From Purshia tridentata (lineage: Eukaryota > Streptophyta > Magnoliopsida > Rosales > Rosaceae): a DNA stretch of 33,222 nucleotides. Below, piece after piece: positions 9,292-18,861 of this stretch (its first letter is position 1; the number at the start of each line of letters is the position of its first letter). A program made the position numbers and the translations under genes. A model generated the notes under the pieces. It was not told where the DNA came from and ran no database searches. It saw only the letters and a program-made list of their open reading frames with translations. The stretch covers positions 1 through 33,222 of the forward strand of contig QANT01005874.1 in the NCBI GenBank assembly GCA_003254885.1, read 5' to 3'.

Positions 9292-11501
9292 CTAGAATTC
9301 AGACTCATCCATTTCCTTCTTGTACTCTTCTTTATCTTCTTCGAAAGTGGAACCAGATTCACCATCTAAGCCACCATCAGTTGCATCTTTCTCTGATTCT
9401 TCAGCTTCTGCAACTTCCAAATCCCCCGGCAAGTCATGCGTATGTTCAGTAGTATTTTCTGGTCTGTTAGTATCCCTTTTCTTTAGGTTCTGTTGGATGT
9501 CAATGGCTTCATGATCTTCTGATTTTCCAACTTCCAGTTTCTGTTTTCTATCATCATCGCTTGTATCAACATGTGCAACCTTGTTTTTCAGATCTCCAGT
9601 GTTTTCAGAGTTTTGAGGCTCTAAATCTATGGCATCCGAAGAATCCACTGCCTGCCTAGCTTCCATGGGGTGGTCATCTCCTGTCAGTCTCCTGTTTGAA
9701 GCTGCATCTTCTCTGCCCTTCAATTCATTCCAATCCTCATTGAAGAATCTTTTAACTCTCATGCTTCCCACTCCATTGTTTTTATAATTCCTTCTGTTCT
9801 CCAACCTCCTATTCCTAGCAATTAATCTCCATTTCCTTCGTTTGTTACCACCAATATAGTCTTGTTTCACTCTCACTCTAGGGCTTTCACTGTTGTCAGA
9901 GTTGTCTTGCATTTCCAACTTCTTCCCACCCTTGGGAGTCACAGGAAGCTTCTCATCCTCACCAAGTTGCCCATGTTCTCTAATCTTATTAATTTCTTCA
10001 CCATCACTTGCTTTATGCTCAAGATCATTTCCCCTAGTGTCACTTTTTGACTCAGCTGCATTTGCAAGATCAACATCTTTCAAATTCTCATTTTTCTTCC
10101 CTTGGCCCTCTTCAGTGGTTTTCCCATCTTGGGAATTATCCAACTTTTCTGCTTCTTTGGCCATCACTTCCCTCCTCTCTGTTTCTCCCTCTCTGTTTCT
10201 AATTTGACCTTCTGCTTCTGTTGCAATTTCACCCTGTCCATTGCCAATTCCATCTTCGCCTGGCATAGTGTTGGATTCTTCTGTACTTACAGACAAGGTT
10301 AGATTTGCAGGTGGATTTGACGGGTCATCCGTACTCAATGACCAGACCTTCACTGGATGCTCATCAAGACGGTGTTTCAAATCCTCAATTTCAGCTTCCT
10401 TCTGCTTCAAGCTCTCTAACAACGTCACCACTTGAGGATTTTCGTTCTCGGTATTCACTCTCAGCATTTTGATTTCGTTTTGCTTCTCCTCAAGTGCAGC
10501 TTCCATGGTTTGCAGTTCATCTTTAAGCGAATCAATGGTGGACTTCAACTCCAAGGTTCTTCTGTCAAGCTCCATATTTTGGGTCCTAATGGTGTATAGC
10601 TTTGTTTTTATCTCTTCGTACTTCTTTTTCACTTCTTTGCTATAATCTCTCTCCTTCTGTAAAAGTAAAGAAACGGCAAAATACCAGTAAATATATATGG
10701 AACCTAATAATCAGAAACAAAACGCAAATCCAAGGACAGTACGACACTGTACTTTCGTTTGTGCAGTGTTCATAGAGCTTATTCAACAACTACTTTATGT
10801 TTATGCATTTAAATGGTAAAATGGCATTAACTGTGGTCAACTGAGCATTTGAGCAGATTCAGAACTTGCATTTGTTGAACTGATGGATCATTGAATGATC
10901 GTCCACCTTTTTCTCAACGGCACGCACAAAATAATATTAAGAAAAAACCCATATAAATTATTTAATTAATTCATCATTGTTTGAATAAATAATAGATGTG
11001 TTTGGTCATTGATTTCACAGGAAAATTTGTATGAAAATTAACAGCTTAAACCAGTACTCAGTTGATCACCAATACGTTGTTGTAAAACAACTGATTTGTA
11101 AATGCAAGGGCATTTGCTCGTGATTCAAATTCTTTAGGGTAAAGAACCAAAAAAGGGGAGTGCCGAATGCATGTGATTAATACGCGGCAGGCAAACAGAG
11201 TGACACGTGAGGTCAAAGTGAGTTTGCATGAAAGAGAGATAGAGAGATGCAGAAGAATTGGAGTGGTGGTACCTGTAAGAGGAGGTGGAGAGAAATAAGG
11301 TCGGTGTCTTTCTCTTTGAGGAGGAGGTTGAAGATGCGTCTCTCCCTGAGTTTATGGAGCACCATCACCCCAAGCAATGCTGCCCCAAAAGCCAACATTA
11401 ACATCAACGCATATGACCTCCCTCTATGACCATTCCCATTCCCACCATTGCTGCCATGTCCATGTCCATGTCCATTCCCCTTATTGTAAGATCCCCCCAT
11501 A

Positions 11502-11506
<5 letters not shown>
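9292..11506 (-). CDS. Membrane-anchored coiled-coil protein with a long acidic tail, two exons, 532 aa
   Basis: Exon 1 is 11506-11273 and exon 2 is 10656-9292. The junction follows codon 78 (...LHLLLQ, then KERDYSKE...), with a GT donor and a CAG acceptor. The N terminus is Gly/His/Asn-rich (HGHGHG), followed by a predicted membrane helix at about residues 32-52 (YALMLMLAFGAALLGVMVL). A positively charged HKLRERR border leads into a heptad-like coiled coil at about 58-185. The remaining 340 or so residues are hydrophilic, rich in Glu, Asp, Lys and Asn, and probably disordered. The topology suggests a tail-in-cytosol membrane tether or scaffold, but I recognise no named family; plant databases often hold such proteins under vague coiled-coil names. 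Exon 1 opens right next to a (GA)14 run in the leader. Confidence 0.85.

Positions 11507-11534
<28 letters not shown>
11507..11534. repeat. (CT)14 microsatellite abutting the start codon of the coiled-coil gene
   Basis: A perfect 28-bp dinucleotide run. On the minus (coding) strand it reads (AG)14 and ends exactly at the ATG at 11506-11504, so it is the last part of the 5' UTR. GA repeats in plant leaders can bind BASIC PENTACYSTEINE factors. Confidence 0.95.
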
Positions 11535-11536
<2 letters not shown>

Positions 11537-12403
11537 GGGTCTCTCTCTGTTTCACTCAGCGAGTCATATTAGAGTGAGAGGCTTTTAATACATGTATGTT
11601 TGGTTGCTTGTCATGTAAAAAGTGTCCTTCAACTACTCTCTCTCACAAGTCACGACTCACAAGAGAAGAGCGGAGTTAACGAGGGAGGAGGGGTGAAGAG
11701 AGGTCTGAGAAAGCATGGGAACTGTGTCCAGGCACTGATTCTGGAAACTCTCTCTTTTCACCTTTTTATATGTTTATTTATGTATTTGAGCTTGGGCTTT
11801 CCCATGCATGTCCTCCTCCAAAATTACAAGAATGTCCCTCAATATCCATCAGATTTTAAGTACATACATAGGAAACTGAAATTGCCTCTTGGATCAAATT
11901 TTTGCTTAATTCAAGACCGATTTGGCTTACTTTATAGTTTATATCCATGTGTGTTAAACAATAGGGAACATAAAAGGACAATAAAAACTTAAACAGCAAG
12001 ATACTCACATTAAAGTACAATTGCATGTCCAAGTCTAGGTTATATTTGAGAGAATCAAATTTTAATATTATCATAATCTTAATGCATTATTCTCGTAACT
12101 TAAAATTTAAATAGCAGTAATTACTATTACTATTACACACATAATACTTCTTTTATAAAAAGGCATATAAAATGATTCCTTCTCTGTTTACACTGAAATT
12201 TGGTTTTTTGAAGTTTATTTTTTAATTTTCTATTAACAATTAAGGTATGTGAAAAAGGTTTTTGTTGTCCAAAAAAACAATATTGATAAACTGATTGTTG
12301 GGTGTATTTAGAAGCACATATGTTATTAGTTGGGCTCAAAAGCCCTGATTGTCAACTTCAGAAACACGATGAATTCCAATGAGCTAGGCAAACCTTCAAG
12401 CTT
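11535..12403. other. Divergent intergenic region between the coiled-coil gene and LTO1
   Basis: Shared upstream DNA of two divergent genes. AT-rich, with short ORFs only. No repeat or RNA is recognised apart from the site II motif at 12331. Confidence 0.5.
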
Positions 12404-12409
12404 GGCCCA
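12331..12409 (+). promoter_or_regulatory. Site II elements upstream of LTO1
   Basis: TGGGCT at 12331-12336 and GGCCCA at 12404-12409 match the TGGGCY site II core on opposite strands, 203-281 bp before the LTO1 ATG. This fits a constitutively expressed housekeeping gene. Confidence 0.5.
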
Positions 12410-12611
12410 TTTAAAGTGAACCCAAGAGTTCTGATTAAGAAATGCACAACCACCACCACCAGTGCACCACCCATTTACAAGCGGCTTCTTGCAGATTTTC
12501 GAAGACTTCTACAAGAAGAAAAACAGGTAGTAATTGCCTTCCTACCCAACAATAGAAATACTTTATTGCATAGAATTCCTATTTCTATTTTTTCCTCCAT
12601 AATTGTCTTTC

Positions 12612-13019
12612 ATGGCGGACCTATTCGGTTCGTCTGTGAATTTGGAAGAAACCCATATAAAGGAAGGCTTCGAAGAAGGCTACAAAGACGGCCTAATCGC
12701 CGGAAAAGAGGACGCAAAGCAAGTGGGCCTGAAAGTGGGCTTCGAGGTGGGGGAAGAGCTCGGGTTCTACAGGGGCTGCGTGGACGTATGGAATTCTGCA
12801 ATCCGGGTGGACCCCACCCGATTCTCGAATCGCGTTCAAAAGGGTGTGAAGCAGATGGAGGAGTTGATCCAGAAATACCCAGTTATGGAACCCGAGAATG
12901 AGATCGTCCAAGAAGTAATGGATGCTCTGAGGTTGAAGTTCAGAGCAGTCTGTGCTTCAATGGGTGTGAAATTGGAGTACAATGGCTATCCAAAAGCTTC
13001 TTCTGAGACTACGTATTGA
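12612..13019 (+). CDS. LTO1: LTO1 (ORAOV1)-like Fe-S cluster adaptor with a Yae1-type deca-GX3 repeat
   Basis: Single-exon ORF of 135 aa from ATG 12612. The central Gly-rich repeat (GFEEGYKDGLIAGKEDAKQ and following, to GFYRG) has glycine every fourth residue, which is the Yae1/LTO1 deca-GX3 signature. In yeast and humans LTO1 pairs with YAE1 to deliver Fe-S clusters from the cytosolic assembly machinery to the ribosome-recycling ATPase ABCE1/Rli1. Length matches the family. The C terminus ends SSETTY, so the final residue is Tyr rather than the Trp reported as the cluster-targeting signal in yeast and human LTO1. The next gene on the same strand starts only 655 bp downstream. An overlapping ORF at 12416-12901 in another frame is a shadow. 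Confidence 0.9.
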   Translation: MADLFGSSVNLEETHIKEGFEEGYKDGLIAGKEDAKQVGLKVGFEVGEELGFYRGCVDVWNSAIRVDPTRFSNRVQKGVKQMEELIQKYPVMEPENEIVQEVMDALRLKFRAVCASMGVKLEYNGYPKASSETTY

Positions 13020-13673
13020 GTGGGGCTTGTATTTACAGTAATGGATTAGTGTCACATTGATATTTTGGTAGCTAAAAGTGAAACCTTTGGTTATGGGGGA
13101 TGTGAGTTGGTTAATTACTTTTTAGGTTGTGAATGTTCCTACTTGTTTAATTCACTTTTGTTCCTCTAGTTTTAGATTTGTTGTTCACTCATTTGCTTAT
13201 ATGTATCACTGAAACTACGGGTTTTGCTATGATTAATTCAGTCAGATAGACTATTATGATAATCTTATGAATTTCTCTTGTTTCTATAAGTTGTGGAAAC
13301 CAAAATGATATAAGGTTCTTTGGGGTCATTTAGGTGTCTTGTAATTACCCAGTAGTCCAGTACACATCCTTCACATTACTGTGGAATGTGGATTAATTGT
13401 TGCATCATGCTAAAAAATCTTTGGAAATTTTATATAGCTATTTTAAGGCTGAATTTCCCATTGCATCACTATTTCAGCATCTTTTATTGCAAATTTAGGG
13501 TGTGTCCAGATACTTCTACCACCAACCACTAGTAGCTAAACTGAACTAGTGGCTGAGATTAGGGGAGTTTTGTGGTCCGGAAAAAACTGTGTCCACACTG
13601 TTTTTTGTTGGTATCTTTTCATTATCGTAACCAATGTTTTTCTGCAGTTCATGGTGAGCAGTAGGGAGGGAAA
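13020..13673 (+). other. Spacer between LTO1 and the first formiminotransferase-like gene
   Basis: Holds the LTO1 3' UTR and the leader of the next gene. A good 3' splice site (polypyrimidine tract and CTGCAG, AG at 13646-13647) lies 26 bases before the next ATG. This suggests a 5' UTR intron whose donor I could not place. Confidence 0.5.
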
Positions 13674-14906
13674 ATGTTAAAGTTGCTTGCTTGCTGCAAG
13701 GTGTACATATCTGAGAGCAGAAACAGGGCTGCTCTGGAGTCAATTGAACGAGCTGCTAAGCTATACTCAGATGCACCCATTATCAATAAGTTTGAAGATG
13801 AGACTTACAACAGAGTTGGTTACACCCTTGTCTCTAAGTTGGCTCCGAACCCCTCTGGGGACCCTTGTCCCTTGAGGATGGCAGTGCTTGCCATGGTTAA
13901 GGCTGCTTTTGAAACTATTGACCTTGAGTTGCACTGTGGAAGTCATCCCCGGCTTGGAGTTGTGGACCATATATGCTTTCACCCCCTGCTTTCTGCTTCT
14001 TTGATCCAAATGGCTGGGCTTGCAAACTCTTTGGCGGCTGATGTTGGCTCTAGTCTTCAAGGTTTGCTCCCTTCACAGTGAGACCATATTAGATTGTAGA
14101 TAATAGTAGAATGTTGAAAAAATATGCTTTTAAAGATGATTAACTGGAAACCAAAAAAATTTGGCCAAATTCAATGGTCAGGATGATTTCAATCCTGGCC
14201 GTCCAAGAGGGTAGGTGTCTTGAAGTGATGCCTACCAAATACTGTTATTTCTCTTTACTCTATTCTCTTTCATTTATCCTCTTCCTCTCCTAAATGGCTT
14301 AAATTATGTGATTTTAGCAGCAGTCAAATTCAAATGATAGGCATTCAGTTCATAAACTCTATGAATTGCTAATAATTTCAAATGTAGCCTGCAGTTCCTA
14401 CTTTTCTCTATGGAGCTGCCCATGAAGAGGGGAGGACACTTGATACAATCAGAAGAGAGCTAGGCTATTTCAAACCAAATTCTAGTGGAGAACAGTGGGC
14501 TGGGGGACCAAAATCAGAATGCTTGGCACTGAAGCCGGACAAGGGTCCCCATCAAGTGACTCAAGAAAAAGGCGTAGTTGTGATTGGAGCAACCCGGTGG
14601 GTTGATAACTATAATGTCCCCGTCTTCTCTACTGATATTGCTGCTGTTCGTAGAATTTCGAAACGTGTGAGTGGCAGAGGAGGTGGACTGCCTTCTGTCC
14701 AAGCCATGGCACTCATACATGGTGAATCTGTTACTGAGGTAGCTTGCAATTTGTTGGAACCAGAGAAAGTAGGAGGAGATAGGGTTCAGCTTGAAGTTGA
14801 GAGGCTTGCAAAGGAAGAGGGTATGAGAGTGGGAAAAGGCTACTTCACTGATCTCTCTCAGGAAAAGTTAATTGAAAGTTACTTGCAGTCAGGTCCCTCT
14901 ATGTAA
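13674..14906 (+). CDS. Formiminotransferase-like protein 1 (FTCD N-terminal half type), two exons, 299 aa
   Basis: Exons at 13674-14061 and 14395-14906 join after the Q of SSLQ (phase 1). The protein covers both subdomains of the formiminotransferase domain but has no cyclodeaminase domain. In animals this domain moves a formimino group from formiminoglutamate to tetrahydrofolate; the plant substrate is not settled. H91 in GSHPRLGVVD aligns with the catalytic-region histidine of mammalian FTCD (GEHPRMGALD). VPTFLYGAA and RRELGY follow as in the family, and the C-terminal part has RISKRVSGRGGGLPSVQA. The start at 13674 is chosen because the frame has a TAG at 13662-13664 just upstream. Retaining the intron would add GLLPSQ and stop. 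The gene is tandem with the paralogue at 16700. Confidence 0.92.
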
Positions 14907-16699
14907 GCAGAACATGAATTAAGAACTGGTTCTTTCATGTATTGGGGAGGATACTGATTCTTTAGTAGTCCAATTGCAGCAAAATCGGATGCTTTTATTC
15001 CTATTTCATGAAAGAAAATTTACTTACATTACATGGGGTTCATTCTTCAAGTGAGCAAGTTTGCAATTACACAATTTGTATACTATTGTCACCTAAAACA
15101 TGAATAGACGAACAGTTGTGAAATAATCTTATACTAGTATACCCTTCTCTTTCTATATATGTTGGATTGCACAAAATATCTCAGATAAATTTTGATCTAT
15201 GAAAGAGTAAACAACGATGATGTATCAGATAATCACCCATATACCAGCGATGAGATTTCATAACTCGTTTGGTTGAACTTTCTCCGTGTGTCGTTGTCAA
15301 GTCACTGTCCAAACATTAGTTTCTTCCCTTTCTTTTTTCCTTAACTTGAAACTTTCTGTTGTTCTTGGGATTTATCTAATCCCATCATTGTCCTTATTCT
15401 TGGAATTTTTAAATACCATCTGTCTGATTTTCTTAATCTTTCTTTTTTATAGTTTAATTATGGAAGTTGTATTTGGTGCTTAGTACCTCATCCGACATAA
15501 CATAGCAAATTCTTATCCGGCCTAATATTATTGGATTGGCTGCACAAATCATTTCATATATTAATTAGCCTCTATTCTAATATGTCGGTGAGTAAGATGA
15601 TAGACCTTATGAATGGTAGTTGAAATGTGTTAAAAAGAATTGTTGGTTGATAATGATATAGTTTGGAGCTATAAGCCTATAAATTATGCAGGAAAGGCTT
15701 GGCCTTGTTAAAAGGGTCCACAAATGAAATGACATGTATGTCATGAGGTCTAGTCTGAAATCTTCATCTGCCAGGTGGCTAATATAATGATCAGTTGTAA
15801 TCACTCTTAGAATTATTTGGTGTAACATCTTATATGAACTTGGGCAGAGTCAAAACTGAGTCGACCCAGACTTCACTTTTTCTTTTTTCGGTGGTAAACT
15901 GCATTGGATGCTCTTATACATTCTGAGTGGTTACAATTTGATACTGTGGGCTCTCTTTCTCTCTTTCTTTCATTAATTGTGATTCTGTGGGCGTTCCTGT
16001 GTCATTTTGTTGAATTAAAGAAAGAGAGTAAAAATTAAAAACTGTTTTTATATATATTGTATAAAACAGGTATATCATATATGTAAGTATTTGTCGATCT
16101 GCATGATGCACGTGCACATATTTAAGTAGACACGTGTGTGGCATGACAATTGACAAGTATACATTTCTAGGTTCTTTCTTAAAATAGATTATGTTAATTA
16201 TGTTAGTTTTTTTATTCCGGATGTGTATGGAGGGAATTTTATCCTTATTTGATACACATTATTAATTTATTTTCTAATTATTAATAAGTTTTTGAGTTTT
16301 TAATAATTATTGACATAGTATTATAATTCTAATTTTAATTTGATTTTATTCTAAAATTATTAACTTAATTATACGCACATTGACCTTCAGTCCTAGACAT
16401 GGTGCTGAATGCTGATTGGAAAAACAAAATGTGTGATGCTGCTTAGCATCACCATTCAGGCATTTACTGTGTGGTTAAAAGGGTCCCTAATTTCTTTATT
16501 TATTGGTGAGGTGGGTTGATCAAATTGTGGGGACAATTACATATACCAATGCCGCATCAATGCTGACTCATAGAAGCATGCTTATGTAATATGTATTAGC
16601 CGATGGCGTTTATACGCTCCTTCCCTGTCTGTCAGGCTGTCATTTCTCATGAAACAGAATACGTTTAGCTGCAAACATCAAACATTGCAAAGAGAAGAA
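14907..16699. other. Spacer between the two formiminotransferase-like genes
   Basis: About 1.8 kb containing the 3' UTR of the first gene and the promoter of the second. It is very AT-rich at about 16190-16380. Copy 1 of a 41-bp direct repeat lies at 16442-16482. No further gene is recognised. Confidence 0.55.
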
Positions 16700-16866
16700 A
16701 TGGATAATAGCTCTGCACCAGCTTGCAAGGTAAGCACTTATTCAGATCATTGAACCATTGATCATCTCCTTTACTTCACTTTCCTTTTCTTCTTTTTCTC
16801 TGTCTGTTTGCTTGGATTTTGTCTCCTTAGCATCACCATTCAGGCATTTACTGTGTGGTTAAAAGG
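16442..16866. repeat. Exact 41-bp direct repeat flanking exon 1 of the second formiminotransferase gene
   Basis: Copies at 16442-16482 and 16826-16866 are identical over 41 bases, beginning CTTAGCATCACC and ending GTTAAAAGG. Copy 1 is in the promoter and copy 2 is in intron 1, 384 bp apart. The flanks differ. Confidence 0.95.
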
Positions 16867-18651
16867 CTTTCTTTTGTAATCTGTTTCCCCCATATACCAA
16901 CTTAAATTCGACTGCAGAATCATTCATCAATTGCGCATTTAAGCTGGACACTGAAAATTTTATACTGATTTTGTGTCTGATTTATGGATTAGAAACCAAC
17001 CCATCCTTTAAAATCATTCAGATTTGTGCATTACATGAGATAAATTCAATAATGCAGTAGCTTCCTTCTCATTACTTTCTTTAATTTGAAGTATAACTCA
17101 GTAGGTTCTTTTATGTATATTCTTCAAACAAAAGAGATGTCTTGCAAATGACTCTATGGCTGCGACTCAAGGCATTTGTGTTCTTCTTTGGGGGGATATT
17201 GGAAGAATAAAGAAAGGATCAGCAAGTAGCAATGTGATAATAATAATAAATAATATTATATTAATATTGAGATTGATAATAGCCATACATTCGTCAGTTA
17301 ACTAATGGAAGCTTTATGGCATGTGATGCGCGTGAAGACAATCTTCATATTTGATGTTTGCTGTTCGATGTTGTTGAGTTTTTCTTTCTGTTTTTTATGA
17401 AGATGATGTTGAGTCTTTGAAAATTGAGTGATTAAGATCATATTTCTAGATAATTCAAGGTTGTTCGGTGCTATACGGGATCCAAGGGGTGTTATTAAAA
17501 ATTTTATTAGTTGGAGAATGGAGATCTTTTCCTACCATTCTAACGGGTGCCACATATGAAGTAAATTTAACATACATCTATTCTTTTTTTCCTCACTAAA
17601 ATAAGTTTACAAAACGATGTTGTTTTTTAAACAAGGACAAGAAGAAAACCATAGACCAATCCATGCTACTATGCTGTAAGCTATACATATCCGAATCACG
17701 TAACCATGCGGTTCTCGACGCCATTGAACGTGCTGCTAGGCTTCACCCTGAGTCTGTCATTGTTAACAAATTTGAGGACCGAGCGTACAACAGGGTCAGG
17801 TACACAATTGTGTCATATGTTATGCATGATAGCACAGGAAGTGCCATATACAGCCCCTTGCAGCAAACTGTTCTAGCCATGGCTGAGGCAGCCTTTGGAG
17901 CCATTAACCTTGAGCAGCACTCTGGAGCTCACCCTCGGTTAGGGGTCGTGGATGACATTGTCTTCCACCCGTTGGCTCGGTCATCTCTCGATGAAGCTGC
18001 TTGGCTTGCCAAGGCTGTGGCACAGGACATTGGCAGTAGATTCCAAGGTTAGTCCTAAAAATTTAAACCCCCATTCTTTCTGGTCATGTAAAATTTTAAT
18101 TCAGGACTTTGTTGACGTTTTGATGCAATGCAGTGCCGGTATATTTGTATGCTGCTGCACACCCTACGTGCAAGGCCCTGGACACAATAAGGCGTGAGCT
18201 CGGCTACTACAGGCCCAATTTCATGGGCAACCAATGGGCTGGATGGACCATGCCGGAAGTTCTCCATGAAAAGCCCAATGAAGGCCCACGTGCTGTATCT
18301 CCTGCCAGAGGCATCTCAATGATCGGAGCACGTCCATGGGTCACCTTGTACAACATACCCATATTGTCCACAGATGTCGCGGCCACCCGAAGAATTGCAC
18401 GGCTGGTGAGTGCTCGTGGGGGCGGACTCCCAACCGTACAAACACTGGGCCTTCTTCATGGTGAGGACTCTACAGAGATAGCCTGCATGCTCTTAGAGCC
18501 CAATCAGATTGGAGCGGACCGAGTCCAGAACCGGGTTGAAATGCTTGCAGCCCAAGAAGGGTTGGATGTAGAGAAGGGGTACTTCACTGATAACTCACCA
18601 GATATGATTATTGAAAAATATATGGGATTAACATCTGCAGACAGAAACTAA
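16700..18651 (+). CDS. Formiminotransferase-like protein 2, three exons, 319 aa
   Basis: Exons at 16700-16729 (10 codons), 17636-18047 and 18134-18651. The short first exon MDNSSAPACK joins DKKKTIDQSMLLCCKLYISE in frame across a 906-nt intron. Translation could also begin at M in exon 2 (17663). The protein is homologous along its whole length to the gene at 13674, and the last intron sits at the same codon and phase, so they are tandem duplicates. H109 in GAHPRLGVVD is the conserved histidine of the formiminotransferase domain. RGGGLPTVQTLGLLHGED and EKGYFTD match the C-terminal subdomain. No cyclodeaminase domain is present. The extra N-terminal exon has no counterpart visible in the first copy. 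A role in folate one-carbon metabolism is inferred from the family only. Confidence 0.9.
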
Positions 18652-18861
18652 TCAGAGAAAACTTGTTCGGACAATCTGGGTCATGAAAAGAGAACTGTCT
18701 AGTGGATATTGTGAACTTGCATGTTCTATTAATATATCTAAAGTTCCAAACAAAACTCGCCATTTTACATCAGCCTTGTAATCTATGAATACATTAATGT
18801 ACACTTAGGTTTTCCATATACATCATCAGCTTTGCAATCTAAAACAAAACTCTTACCTCTG

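Noticed and set aside
9893..10302. Plus-strand ORFs of 66-104 codons within the coiled-coil gene
   Set aside because: Ser/Phe-rich complements of the acidic coding exon on the other strand; no independent signal.
12416..12901. 161-codon plus-strand ORF overlapping LTO1
   Set aside because: Its Arg/Gly-rich C-terminal half is LTO1 read in the wrong frame; the LTO1 frame has unmistakable family motifs.
13020..13673. In-frame splice fusion of LTO1 to the formiminotransferase
   Set aside because: The only good acceptor (13646-13647) leads into a TAG at 13662 in the formiminotransferase frame, and no convincing donor was seen before the LTO1 stop.
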